Shown: piece by piece, positions 35,527 through 44,071 of the stretch
How the letters are laid out: each line of letters starts with the position of its first letter
Position numbering within the stretch: the first letter of the stretch is position 1
From: Berkiella sp964496435
GTDB taxonomy: Bacteria > Pseudomonadota > Gammaproteobacteria > Berkiellales > Berkiellaceae
Assembly: GCA_964496435.1 (NCBI GenBank)
Contig: CAZBZP010000014.1
Location: forward strand, 1-64,000
Reading direction: 5' to 3'
DNA length: 64,000 nucleotides
Translations under genes and position numbers: made by a program
The notes under the pieces: generated by a model
What the model was told of the DNA's origin: nothing
What the model saw: only the letters and a program-made list of their open reading frames with translations
The model's database searches: none

Positions 35527-36225
35527 TTAATCGAGGCGTTTTCTTGCAGGAAAATCAATAACTGTCACAGGTACATGCGAACGCAGCGGAGAGAGTGTAT
35601 TAATCGCATTGACATCGCGAGGGGAAATAGCAGAACGTGAACGATATAATACGGGTGCAGGTGAATGTTTAAGTAAAACCTGCTTTAGCTCTTCAACACT
35701 GAGATAAGTGCTAAAGCCATATTGTTCGAAAGAATTTCTTAATCTATTTTTTGCATTTTCTGAGGCATAAGCTTCTTTAGCTTCTTGAACAAAGGCTATT
35801 ACTTTTTTTAGGTTGCTAGGATAGGGTAATTGAGAAATTGCCTTGAAGGTATTGGCAGCAAAACATAATGAGGTATCTATAGCGAGGCTCGCAGCTTGTC
35901 GATAGATGTTACGATAAAGTTTATCATTATCATTTAAGTTAGCATCAACAATATTTTTCTGAGCAGCATAGATACCATCTAACCACATTAAAATATCAAC
36001 TTGATTGTCGCTGGTGTTGAGTCTTTGTAAATAATTTAGCAGATGATCATTATTACTTAAGGCAATTAACTGCACTAATCTTTTGCGAATTTTTTGCGGC
36101 GTTGGATCAGGAATATCGGCATCAAATGAGTTATATATGGGTTGGGCCGCGGTAATTTCAGGGCCTACCGTAGCGACAAAAGCATCAATTTTTTTAATTT
36201 CTAGGGCAGAGAGGGTGCGACTCAT
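35527..36225 (-). CDS. Hypothetical protein, 232 aa, downstream of rmuC
   Basis: I do not recognise this soluble, mostly helical protein. Conserved-looking stretches include LSALEIKKIDAFVATVGPEI and a Leu-rich helix pair in the middle; the C-terminus is basic (SRSAISPRDVNAI, FPARKRLD). Its start overlaps the end of rmuC by 4 bases (ATGA), so the two genes are translationally coupled and probably cotranscribed, but no functional link is evident. No signal peptide or membrane segment is present. Confidence 0.75.
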   Translation of the reverse strand: MSRTLSALEIKKIDAFVATVGPEITAAQPIYNSFDADIPDPTPQKIRKRLVQLIALSNNDHLLNYLQRLNTSDNQVDILMWLDGIYAAQKNIVDANLNDNDKLYRNIYRQAASLAIDTSLCFAANTFKAISQLPYPSNLKKVIAFVQEAKEAYASENAKNRLRNSFEQYGFSTYLSVEELKQVLLKHSPAPVLYRSRSAISPRDVNAINTLSPLRSHVPVTVIDFPARKRLD

Positions 36226-37469
36226 GGTGTTTCCTCCAGGGTTTGTGCAAGTATTGCTTTATCTTCTGCTAAGACACTCAACTCAACTTTTTCAATTTGG
36301 GTAAAACGCTTGCTTATTTTTAAGGCCGAAGTGTGCACTTGTTCAACATCATCATGGGCTTGTTGAATATGGCGTGATAAATTATCCATGCGCTTTTCAA
36401 AGCGGCTAAAATCCTGTGCTAAGAGACGTAAGTGCTCTTGAATAACATGTACTTGTTGCCTGGTGGCAGAATCTTTTAGCACAGCACAAGCAGTTGTTAA
36501 GATAGCCATCATCGTTGAAGGGGAAGCTAACCATACATGTTGTTGCATAGCATATTCTACCAATTCGGGGTGATGGCTGTGTATATCAGCAAAAATGGCT
36601 TCGGCAGGAATAAACATTAATGCGCCATCTGTGGTTTCACCGGGCACAATATATTTTTGATTAATATCTTGGATATGCTTTTTGATATCTTGTTTGAATT
36701 GCGCGCGTGCACTTTGGCGCTCATGTTCGCTTCTTTCGTTATCAGCATATTTTTTATAGTTTTCTAAAGGAAATTTAGCATCCACCGCTACTTTTCCTGT
36801 GGGTTCTGGGAGTAATAATAAGCAATCAACCCGTGCATTATTGGACAAGGTATATTGCAAATGATAACTGTTTGAAGGAAGGCAGTTTTGTAATAGAGTA
36901 TTTAGCTGCACTTCACCAAAGGCACCGCGCGAGCGTTTATCTGATAAAATTTCTTGCAAGCTAACGACATTTTGCGAAAGTTGCGTAATTTTCTTTTGTG
37001 CATCATCAATGATTGCGAGTCTTGTAATGATATTGCTAAAGGTTTCATTTGTTTTTTCAAAACCCTTGGCTAATTTTATTTCAACGGATTCACTTATTTT
37101 AATCAGGTATTCTTGGGTCGATTGATTTAACTTATCAAATTGCGAAGACAAGTTAGTGGTGGTGCGAAGGAGCACTGATTGAAGTTGTCTGTCTAATTCT
37201 GCAAAATGTTCCCGCATGCTACTTTGTAAACCTAAGAGTTGCTGGGAAGAGAAGGCGGTGATAGCTTCATTGGCGCTTTGCTGATTTTTGAGCAGGGTGT
37301 CGAATAGTTTTTCTTTTTGGGTTATTTGCTCATTGAGCAAGTCTTGTAATTGTTGTTTCATTTGGCTTTGAAATCTGGCAATTAAAACAACTGAAAAAAC
37401 ACTGATAACTAATATTAAGCCGCTGAAAAGGGCTATCCCCTGGGAAGCAATAAAATCCATATGAGCCAC
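36222..37469 (-). CDS. rmuC: RmuC family DNA recombination protein
   Basis: RmuC is a predicted nuclease-related protein that limits inversions at short inverted repeats in E. coli. This 415-residue version has an N-terminal membrane helix (about residues 11-30), a long coiled coil (about 35-170) and the conserved PD-(D/E)XK-like core: SDKRSRGAFGEVQLNTLLQN, ARVDCLLLLPEPTGKVAVDA with KFPLENY, and GALMFIPAEAIFADIHSHHP. The length is slightly below E. coli RmuC (475 aa). It heads the two-gene unit ending at 35527. Confidence 0.93.
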   Translation of the reverse strand: MAHMDFIASQGIALFSGLILVISVFSVVLIARFQSQMKQQLQDLLNEQITQKEKLFDTLLKNQQSANEAITAFSSQQLLGLQSSMREHFAELDRQLQSVLLRTTTNLSSQFDKLNQSTQEYLIKISESVEIKLAKGFEKTNETFSNIITRLAIIDDAQKKITQLSQNVVSLQEILSDKRSRGAFGEVQLNTLLQNCLPSNSYHLQYTLSNNARVDCLLLLPEPTGKVAVDAKFPLENYKKYADNERSEHERQSARAQFKQDIKKHIQDINQKYIVPGETTDGALMFIPAEAIFADIHSHHPELVEYAMQQHVWLASPSTMMAILTTACAVLKDSATRQQVHVIQEHLRLLAQDFSRFEKRMDNLSRHIQQAHDDVEQVHTSALKISKRFTQIEKVELSVLAEDKAILAQTLEETP

Positions 37470-37535
37470 ACAACAAAAAGAGTAAGTGCAAGGATCCTAG
37501 CAAGACTCAATTCAAAATGCGATTATTTAGAATAT

Positions 37536-37618
37536 GTTGGGTGTCGAAATTAAACTGGCATTATGTCTAAATGCGCTCTTATAAAATACCGTTTGTCTTA
37601 AATTAATTGCCACCCAAC
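37536..37618. repeat. 83-bp element with terminal inverted repeats
   Basis: GTTGGGTGTCGAAATTAA (37536-37553) and TTAATTGCCACCCAAC (37603-37618) are imperfect inverted copies that bound an 83-bp AT-rich element. It lies in the divergent gap between rmuC and the U-box gene. It could be a miniature inverted-repeat element or a regulatory palindrome; I see no target-site duplication I would rely on. Confidence 0.45.
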
Positions 37619-37675
37619 ACTTTGTAAGTATCATGACTATATTGTATGGGAGTTTTATACAAAAGCGGAGTAATT

Positions 37676-38809
37676 ATGGAATTGGGTCCAGTTGAATCAG
37701 TCTACATTTATAAGCCCATGGAGAGACATGCAGGCTATCGTATCATCAAAGAGAATGCGCAAAAGATGGAGCAGGAGAATACAGCGCTTGCCAATATCAA
37801 GCAAAATGCGACACCTCTTTGGTTGCTTCGTGAGAGCAATGTGGCAGGCATGCTAACCATTGATTATATCTATTGGGAAAATAAAGCAGGGTGTTGGGCC
37901 GAAAATAGTATCCGTATGGCTTTAACTTCGGCGGGCTGGATTGATGCTTCTGATATTAATAATCCTGCTGTCCAAGAAGCGCTCAAATCAAAGCGACCTG
38001 TTACTGCACAAATGGCACTAGAGCATAAAGATTCACTTAGTTCTTTTATTGGGCAATATCATACTTCTAGTAATTATGCCCATTTGCAATTCATGCTTGC
38101 AAACCGCCAGAACCCCGGAAAAGAGCAACAAAGCAAATCGGCTGTATATTCTGGCTATACAACGGTAGCTTCCCAAAGTTTTACCCCTATTTTTGAAAGC
38201 ATCTCTAAAAAGCCGACACCAACGAAGATAATACTCGATCCCGCTCTTACGCAAGCTATCACCTGTGATATAACAGGAAAGCCTTTTAAAGATCCTGTTG
38301 TGCTGATACAAGATTGCATGAAACCTAATGCAGAAAATAAAGTCTTGTGTTTAAAAAAGGGGCGAAGCTATGAAAAATCAGCGTTATTGGCCTTAGGTAT
38401 TGAAAACAAGTGGTTTTATGATAATTTTACTTTGAATAAAATCATTGATAGGTTAGGCGCAAATGATGTTGAGAAATTACAAAGTTTAACAGATGAACGT
38501 TTGCTAGATAATGTTTTGCTTGAAACTTACATTGATCCTTATATTCTGCCCTCAGGTCATTCCTTTAGTAAGTGTGTGATTGATGAGATGGTTAAATCTG
38601 GACGTACGCTCCAATGCCCCAATACACGAGAAAAATTTGAGAAAAAGCAAGCAGTGCAAAATGTTAATTTGAAGCATTTTATCTTTGCATGGCCAGCAAG
38701 TCAGGAAAAACTCATAAATCATATTGAGCAAAAAAGAAAAAATGAGGAAGTAATGGAGCTTGTAAATCCAACAGAAACAAAACGTGCTAGATCATCATCA
38801 AAATTGTAG
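37676..38809 (+). CDS. Protein with two U-box domains (LubX-like)
   Basis: The 377-residue protein carries two U-box modules. The first (about residues 190-265) reads ITCDITGKPFKDPVVL, then the conserved YEKSALLAL helix and FTLNKIIDRL. The second (about 280-345) reads LETYIDPYILPSGHSFSKCV, then LQCPNTREKF and VNLKHFIFAW. U-boxes recruit E2 enzymes in eukaryotic E3 ubiquitin ligases. Bacterial U-boxes are known from Legionella LubX (also two) and related effectors. Residues 1-185 match nothing I know and may bind substrates. The ATG at 37676 follows GGAG; an ATG 10 codons upstream is less well placed. Ligase activity in a host is inferred. Confidence 0.85.
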   Translation: MELGPVESVYIYKPMERHAGYRIIKENAQKMEQENTALANIKQNATPLWLLRESNVAGMLTIDYIYWENKAGCWAENSIRMALTSAGWIDASDINNPAVQEALKSKRPVTAQMALEHKDSLSSFIGQYHTSSNYAHLQFMLANRQNPGKEQQSKSAVYSGYTTVASQSFTPIFESISKKPTPTKIILDPALTQAITCDITGKPFKDPVVLIQDCMKPNAENKVLCLKKGRSYEKSALLALGIENKWFYDNFTLNKIIDRLGANDVEKLQSLTDERLLDNVLLETYIDPYILPSGHSFSKCVIDEMVKSGRTLQCPNTREKFEKKQAVQNVNLKHFIFAWPASQEKLINHIEQKRKNEEVMELVNPTETKRARSSSKL

Positions 38810-38829
38810 ACCGTTGATGTTTCTTTAAT

Positions 38830-38853
38830 CCGCCTTTCCATAAAGAAAGGCGG
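38830..38853. terminator. Bidirectional terminator between U-box gene and sigma factor
   Basis: CCGCCTTTC (38830-38838) and GAAAGGCGG (38845-38853) form a 9-bp stem with a 6-base loop in the gap between the convergent genes. The stop of the reverse-strand gene is immediately adjacent. Confidence 0.7.
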
Positions 38854-39843
38854 TTAATTTAGCAATGTTTGACCGCTTTCGCCATCTTTCTCAATTAATT
38901 TTTTCAATTGTTTGAGTGCTTCAGATTGTAATTGACGCACGCGTTCACGTGTTAAACCAATTTCAAGACCGGTTTGATCTAAAGTGGCCACATCATGCCC
39001 CTGCAAACCATAGCGACGAATAACCACTTCACGATGCTTAGGTGATAAACGCGCTAGCCAGCGTTCAATATTTTCCTTTAAATCCATGCTGGCATATTTA
39101 TGCATAGGATCAAATTCTTGGCCATCGTGCAAGGTATCAATTAAAGGCTTATCAATTAAATCTGAAATGGGCGAATCCATGGAAATTGTTTTTTCATTAA
39201 AAGACAGCATTTGTTCAATTTCTTCAGGGTTGCGCTTTAATGCCGCCGCAATATCACTGGCTCTTGGTTCATGATCTAATTGTTTGGTTAGTTCGCGCCC
39301 CTTTCTTAAACAAGCATTGACTTGCTTTACCACATGCACAGGTACACGTACAGTGCGTGATTGATTCATGATGGCCCGCTCTATGGTTTGTTGGATCCAC
39401 CAAGCCCCATAGGTTGAAAAACGAAAACCTTTTTCAGGATCAAACTTTTCAACAGCCCGCATCAAGCCAATATTACCTTCTTCAATTAAATCTAAAATGG
39501 GGATCCCACTTTTGATATAACGCTTTGCAATTTTGACCACAAGACGTAAGTTAGATTTAATCATTTTATGCTTGGCTTCAATATCGCCTTGCTGGATTTT
39601 GCGTGCATAAAATATTTCCTCTTCTTTGGTCAACAAAGGCGAGGTTCTGATTTCTTTATAATATTGTTCAATCAGATCAAAAGGCTCAGCATAGAACTCT
39701 TTTTCAACATGCTCCTGATTGGTGGCAAGTGCTGTGCTTACATCGAATAATGTTGGCTGTGAATCAGGCGTTTCCTGATTTTCAGCGGTATTTGAGTAAG
39801 CGTTAAAATTCTTTTTGACGCCGTAATTCCACTTGTCATACAT
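38854..39843 (-). CDS. Second RpoS-like group 2 sigma factor
   Basis: This 329-residue sigma-70 protein is the length of E. coli RpoS. It has an N-terminal extension, region 1.2 (DLIEQYYKEIRTSPLLTKEE), region 2 (NLRLVVKIAKRYIKSGIPIL, DLIEEGNIGLMRAVEKFDPE, FSTYGAWWIQQTIERAIMNQ), region 3 and a region 4 closer to consensus (HREVVIRRYGLQGH, ATLDQTGLEIGLTRERVRQL). It lacks the long non-conserved insert of RpoD. Having two RpoS-type factors in one genome suggests divided roles, for example separate stationary or developmental programmes. Only the 16549 copy has the nlpD neighbour. Confidence 0.9.
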   Translation of the reverse strand: MYDKWNYGVKKNFNAYSNTAENQETPDSQPTLFDVSTALATNQEHVEKEFYAEPFDLIEQYYKEIRTSPLLTKEEEIFYARKIQQGDIEAKHKMIKSNLRLVVKIAKRYIKSGIPILDLIEEGNIGLMRAVEKFDPEKGFRFSTYGAWWIQQTIERAIMNQSRTVRVPVHVVKQVNACLRKGRELTKQLDHEPRASDIAAALKRNPEEIEQMLSFNEKTISMDSPISDLIDKPLIDTLHDGQEFDPMHKYASMDLKENIERWLARLSPKHREVVIRRYGLQGHDVATLDQTGLEIGLTRERVRQLQSEALKQLKKLIEKDGESGQTLLN

Positions 39844-39932
39844 GAGGAGGACCTCTTTATCGATTGTGATAATTAGGAGTTCCGTTCCACTCTATGACAG
39901 TGTCGGCAATTTGACAGGGGGTCTTTAGCTGT

Positions 39933-40145
39933 CTACGAAGAACTTGAGATCTGATCAGAAACTTTGGACATGGCGTCTTTGAAAGGGATGGCATGGCCTG
40001 GGTCGAGCTCCCAGATACCTAATAGGCGATGTGCATAATCGGTTATATAGATTTGATCATTAATACGATGAAAGAACAAACCGCCATTGGCTTTGATTTC
40101 CAGTGTTTGAACAAACTTATTGTATTCATTCAGGTTTTTCATCAT
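39933..40145 (-). CDS. Small hypothetical protein, 70 aa
   Basis: The 70-residue frame MMKNLNEYNKFVQTLEIKAN ... WELDPGHAIPFKDAMSKVSD is compact and mixed in composition, with no membrane segment. AAGG precedes the ATG-ATG start. No family is recognised. It is probably real because of the Shine-Dalgarno and balanced composition, but the evidence is thin. The 184 bases between it and the next gene (40330) hold no further coding signal. Confidence 0.5.
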   Translation of the reverse strand: MMKNLNEYNKFVQTLEIKANGGLFFHRINDQIYITDYAHRLLGIWELDPGHAIPFKDAMSKVSDQISSSS

Positions 40146-40329
40146 GCACCTTTTATACAAACTGCAAGAAGCAACAGTGCCATCATCATATCTCTAAATA
40201 AAAATGATAGCCACTCATAAGACTTTAACAAAGAATTTTTCCTATAAGTATTTTCAGCCATGCTAAAGATAGCTAAACTGAGCTCTTAACTTTTATGTCG
40301 TTACTTAGTTAACTTAGGGAGTTGTTGCT

Positions 40330-40932
40330 ATGGTAGAACGTCAATCCTATCCTTGGTGGTATTTTTGGATTAAATGGGTATTACCCATCTCTTTAGCTGT
40401 GACAGCAAGTGCATGGCTTGGGCTTACCTTAACTGCTGTGATACCAGCATATGGCATGATGCAGTGGGCACCGGTACTTTTTTCAGGTTTAGAAGGTTTT
40501 TCAGCATTAGCTGTTTTAACTTTAGGCATGGGCGCTGTCGCCTCCATGATAACCATAGGCACCAGTATTCTTACGCGTTCCTTGCTGTTATCAGTGAGCG
40601 AAGAAGTCGCCAGAGAGAATATGTTTAGAAGAAGATTAGCCGATGAAGATAAAGGACGTGCAGAGACTGAAATCGCGCGTTTAAAAGCTGAAATTGAAGA
40701 AGTAAAAGCAAAATCAGCCAATGAAAAAGCCGAAGCTGATAAAGCCTTAGAGTTAGCAGGGCAACGCAATGATGCTTTACTAAATCAATATCAAGGTAGT
40801 CCACGCGAACAATTTCAGTTCAATGAAGGTGCGCCAACACCGCAGCCAGTTCAACCTACAACAACGGCTGTCGCTTCTAACGATGCGCCAAAGCCAAGAG
40901 CTGTAAGAAAAACGGCAACCAAAGTAAGATAA
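40330..40932 (+). CDS. Membrane protein with coiled coil, 200 aa
   Basis: Two transmembrane segments (WWYFWIKWVLPISLAVTASA and FSALAVLTLGMGAVASMITI, about residues 9-33 and 55-82) are followed by a cytoplasmic coiled coil (AETEIARLKAEIEEVKAKSA, about 105-150) and a Pro/Thr/Ala-rich basic tail. No family is recognised. Shine-Dalgarno AGGGAG lies 10 bases upstream of the ATG. A terminator follows, making it a single-gene unit. Confidence 0.75.
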   Translation: MVERQSYPWWYFWIKWVLPISLAVTASAWLGLTLTAVIPAYGMMQWAPVLFSGLEGFSALAVLTLGMGAVASMITIGTSILTRSLLLSVSEEVARENMFRRRLADEDKGRAETEIARLKAEIEEVKAKSANEKAEADKALELAGQRNDALLNQYQGSPREQFQFNEGAPTPQPVQPTTTAVASNDAPKPRAVRKTATKVR

Positions 40933-40935
40933 ATT

Positions 40936-40970
40936 CTTCTCGCTTTGATTTGAATCATCAAAGCGAGAAG
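40936..40970. terminator. Bidirectional terminator, 14-bp stem
   Basis: CTTCTCGCTTTGAT (40936-40949) and ATCAAAGCGAGAAG (40957-40970) are exact inverted copies with a 7-base loop, between convergent genes 40330-40932 and 40984-41220. Confidence 0.8.
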
Positions 40971-40983
40971 CTTCTCATCCTCA

Positions 40984-41220
40984 TCAATCTTTAAAAGTCC
41001 AGCAGGTTATTCTTGGCTTAGCATGCACGCTAGCATTTTTTGCAGGTAGCGTTTTATTGCTGTTAGTTTTTAAAATCATTTGTCTAAGTTGTTTATTTTC
41101 AATTTTCAACAACTCGATTACTTCTAAGAGCCTGTCTAATTGTTCTAAATGGTGTAAGTATAAACTCAGTGTTTGCTGATCACTTTCTTGGGGCTTATTG
41201 AGAAATTCGGTAGCTGACAT
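40984..41220 (-). CDS. Small coiled-coil protein, 78 aa
   Basis: The protein is short and dominated by a leucine-rich coiled coil (LSLYLHHLEQLDRLLEVIEL, LKIENKQLRQMI), with a basic C-terminal tail (KNASVHAKPRITCWTFKD). This pattern resembles small dimerising regulators or scaffold proteins, but I cannot assign it. The start has AAGGAC 8 bases upstream on the reverse strand. Confidence 0.6.
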   Translation of the reverse strand: MSATEFLNKPQESDQQTLSLYLHHLEQLDRLLEVIELLKIENKQLRQMILKTNSNKTLPAKNASVHAKPRITCWTFKD

Positions 41221-41307
41221 GTATTTCGTCCTTGCTTGGCGGTTTACTATAAGCTTAAGAACTCATATAGGTTTTAGTCTAATGACTTAGTAAAGATTTC
41301 TACTAGT

Positions 41308-41336
41308 AGTTGCTACAACTAAAAAAGTGCTAAAAT
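41308..41336 (+). promoter_or_regulatory. Candidate ispG promoter with overlapping palindrome
   Basis: AGTTGC (41308-41313), 17 bases, then an extended -10 TGCTAAAAT (TAAAAT at 41331-41336). The -35 is part of a small palindrome AGTTG-CTA-CAACT (41308-41320) that could be an operator. This is weak, sequence-only evidence. Confidence 0.4.
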
Positions 41337-41392
41337 TTCCGCATTAAAATAATAACAACTAAGTTAAATAACAAATATTGCTGGAGATGTTT

Positions 41393-42646
41393 ATGTCCAC
41401 GGATAGTCGCTTTTTAGGTGCCTTATTACAGCAACGTCATATGACAGTACCTGTCAAAATTGGGAAAGTCACTATTGGTGGCGGCGCACCTATTGTGGTG
41501 CAATCGATGACCAATACAGACACCGCGGATGTAAAAGCAACAGCACAACAATGTTATGAATTGTATAAAGCTGGTTCAGAATTAGTACGTATTACGGTTA
41601 ATAATAAAGAAGCAGCAAAAGCCGTTCCTTATATATATGAAAGCTTAGTCAAAATGGGTTGGGATGAACCGCTTTTAATCGGCGATTTCCATTACATTGG
41701 TCATCAACTTTTAACGCAATTTCCTGATTGTGCACAAATGTTGGCTAAATACCGCATTAATCCTGGTAATGTGGGCTTTGGTGATAAGCATGATCTTAAT
41801 TTTTCAACCATGATTGAAGTTGCTTTAAAACACAATAAACCTGTGCGTATTGGTGTTAATTGGGGGAGTTTAGATCAGGATTTGGTTGTGCGTTTGATGG
41901 ATGAAAATGCCAAATTAGCAAAGCCCAAAGATGTTGGCGATGTGATGCGTGAAGCGCTAGTGATTTCTGCATTGGCCAGCGCTGAGCAAGCTGAGAAATT
42001 AGGGATGACAAAAGATAAAATAGTTTTAGCTTGCAAGGTGAGCAAAGTACAAGAGTTGGTAGCACTTTACATTGAATTGGCTAGACGCAGTAATTATGCT
42101 TTGCATTTAGGCTTAACAGAAGCCGGCATGGACAGCAAAGGGATTATTGCAACAGCTGCTTCTTTTGGGATCTTATTACAACAAGGCATAGGCGATACCA
42201 TTCGTGCTTCTTTAACACCTGAACCAGGTGGCGATAGAACCAAAGAAGTCGTGGTCTGCCAAGAAATTTTACAATCTCTTGCATTACGCGCCTTTACCCC
42301 CATGGTAACGGCATGTCCTGGTTGCGGTCGCACCACCAGCACCGTGTTCCAAGAATTAGCGCAAAAAATTCAGCATCATGTGCGTAATAATATGCCTATC
42401 TGGCGTGAAAAGTACCGTGGCGTTGAAAATCTTAAATTAGCTGTGATGGGTTGTGTTGTGAATGGCCCAGGTGAAAGTAAACATGCTGATATAGGAATTA
42501 GTCTACCTGGTACAGGTGAAACGCCTGCGGCCCCTGTGTTTGTCGATGGTCAGAAATTCAAGATTTTAAGAGGCGATAATATTGCCGGTGAATTTATTGA
42601 AATCATCGAAAACTACATTGAAAACAAATATCAAATAGCAAACTAG
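41393..42646 (+). CDS. ispG: 4-hydroxy-3-methylbut-2-enyl diphosphate synthase (flavodoxin)
   Basis: IspG (GcpE) is a 4Fe-4S enzyme that converts MEcPP, made by IspF, to HMBPP. Conserved text includes VKIGKVTIGGGAPIVVQSMT, NTDTADVKAT, DFHYIGHQLL, RINPGNVGFG, the cluster cysteines in TACPGCGRTTS, and LAVMGCVVNGPGESKHADIG. At 417 aa it is the longer proteobacterial form. The ATG at 41393 has GGAG 6 bases upstream; upstream TTG and ATG codons in frame are less convincing. It is a single-gene unit followed by a perfect terminator hairpin. Confidence 0.96.
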   Translation: MSTDSRFLGALLQQRHMTVPVKIGKVTIGGGAPIVVQSMTNTDTADVKATAQQCYELYKAGSELVRITVNNKEAAKAVPYIYESLVKMGWDEPLLIGDFHYIGHQLLTQFPDCAQMLAKYRINPGNVGFGDKHDLNFSTMIEVALKHNKPVRIGVNWGSLDQDLVVRLMDENAKLAKPKDVGDVMREALVISALASAEQAEKLGMTKDKIVLACKVSKVQELVALYIELARRSNYALHLGLTEAGMDSKGIIATAASFGILLQQGIGDTIRASLTPEPGGDRTKEVVVCQEILQSLALRAFTPMVTACPGCGRTTSTVFQELAQKIQHHVRNNMPIWREKYRGVENLKLAVMGCVVNGPGESKHADIGISLPGTGETPAAPVFVDGQKFKILRGDNIAGEFIEIIENYIENKYQIAN

Positions 42647-42659
42647 CACTTCAAAACAA

Positions 42660-42682
42660 GGTGGATCCCGACGGGATCCACC
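42660..42682 (+). terminator. ispG terminator hairpin
   Basis: GGTGGATCCC and GGGATCCACC form a perfect 10-bp stem with a GAC loop, 13 bases after the ispG stop. Confidence 0.75.
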
Positions 42683-42801
42683 AGCAATCTCATTCAGAAG
42701 TATAAGTTGTTTAGCTGTCCAACTTATTCATGTAACTTTCTTTATTTTTTTAATGATGGTAGTATGGCAACCTACTTATACCCCCGTTGGGAGAATTCTT
42801 T

Positions 42802-44028
42802 ATGTGGAATAGTTTAAAACAGTTTATCTTTGGTGAATCACAAGAGTCGACACCACCGCAACGCGTACCTACTCACCGTACTGTCGCTAATCCAACAAAT
42901 GAGGTGGTTAATCCACAGCCTGCTACGTCTGGCTTAGCGGTGCCTTCACCGATTGCATTTCCTACAACGCAACAAGCGCCCCGTGCTGTGCCAATGCCAC
43001 AAAATACGCATGCGCAAAATGATGCAGAAGATGAAGAATTAGCTGCAGTTATGCTGGCTTCAAGAGAAGAACATCGAAATAACGCTGATCAACAACATAG
43101 AATGCGATTACAATCCTTTTGCCAAAAATTGCAATTGCAAGCCCAAGTGATTTCAGGTTTGATGAGTCATTATGACGAATACCTTGACGAATGCTTTGGC
43201 TCAAAAGCAACTTTTTTAAGTATTGATTTTGAGGCGCTTTGTGAAGCTTTTGATACATTAGATGAGGGCGTTCAACTCAATATTACGCTCTTTTTCCATG
43301 AGGAATTAGCAGGGTTAGCAGATTCATTTGTAAATCAATTTAATTTATTTTTAAATCTGCGTGGTGATCCCATTAGCGCATTATTAGACAAAAACCACGA
43401 GTACATGCAAGCAGCACAGAAACAGCAAGCCCAGCAAGAGGAAGCACGCGGGGATAAAATTGACAAGCCTTCGCAAGCTAATCAAGAAGACGATGAATTA
43501 GCACAAGCGATTGCTTTAAGTAATCAAACCTTCAATGAGCCTGCAACAGTTGCTGTTCAATCTGTCAAAGAGGAAGAAACAAGAGAGCCGATTCAAGGGC
43601 CAACAGTGGAAGAACAAAAAATAGTGCTTGGCGCGCAGGAAATCAGAAGATTGCGATGCTTAGGGATTGATTTGCGCTCCACACTCGCTAAGGATGATGG
43701 TGCTATAACCCTGATTCAAGAACATTGTCACTGGAGCGAAAGTTTAGCACTCCAGGAGCAAAGAAAATCTTTGGATGCGCAAGAGAAGTTGGTTGCTGCT
43801 TTCAAAAAAGAACCTAAAGAAAATCATACGCTTGAAGGTTTGAAAGCGTTTATCAGCACTTATCAAGAAAAAGCACCTACTGCACTGACAACCGCTTTTG
43901 ACAAACAACGAAATGAGACTAAATCAAAAACTCCTGAGACAAATGAGGCTCAAGGCCAAGCTCCAACAAATGAAGGTGCTACACCAAAACAAGGAAAATC
44001 GAGAAGGACAAGCGGCGAAAAGAGATAA
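42802..44028 (+). CDS. Hypothetical protein with two ubiquitin-interacting motifs
   Basis: This 408-residue protein contains two segments that fit the ubiquitin-interacting motif (acidic run, hydrophobic, x2, Ala, x3, Ser). The first is AEDEELAAVMLASREE (residues 75-90), with Val83 in place of the Ala and Ser87 conserved. The second is EDDELAQAIALSNQ (229-242), with Ala236 and Ser240 both canonical. UIMs bind ubiquitin in eukaryotes, and bacteria lack ubiquitin, so a host target is implied. The N-terminus is Pro/Thr/Gln-rich, the middle helical, the tail Lys/Glu-rich and disordered. The ATG at 42802 follows GGGAGA. Secretion is inferred, not seen. Confidence 0.8.
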   Translation: MWNSLKQFIFGESQESTPPQRVPTHRTVANPTNEVVNPQPATSGLAVPSPIAFPTTQQAPRAVPMPQNTHAQNDAEDEELAAVMLASREEHRNNADQQHRMRLQSFCQKLQLQAQVISGLMSHYDEYLDECFGSKATFLSIDFEALCEAFDTLDEGVQLNITLFFHEELAGLADSFVNQFNLFLNLRGDPISALLDKNHEYMQAAQKQQAQQEEARGDKIDKPSQANQEDDELAQAIALSNQTFNEPATVAVQSVKEEETREPIQGPTVEEQKIVLGAQEIRRLRCLGIDLRSTLAKDDGAITLIQEHCHWSESLALQEQRKSLDAQEKLVAAFKKEPKENHTLEGLKAFISTYQEKAPTALTTAFDKQRNETKSKTPETNEAQGQAPTNEGATPKQGKSRRTSGEKR

Positions 44029-44042
44029 GTCGCTGTAAAGGA

Positions 44043-44064
44043 TCCCCACTTTCACAAGTGGGGA
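44043..44064. terminator. Bidirectional terminator before coaX
   Basis: TCCCCACTT and AAGTGGGGA form a 9-bp stem with a TCAC loop between the convergent UIM-protein gene and coaX. Confidence 0.75.
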
Positions 44065-44071
44065 AACTGAA

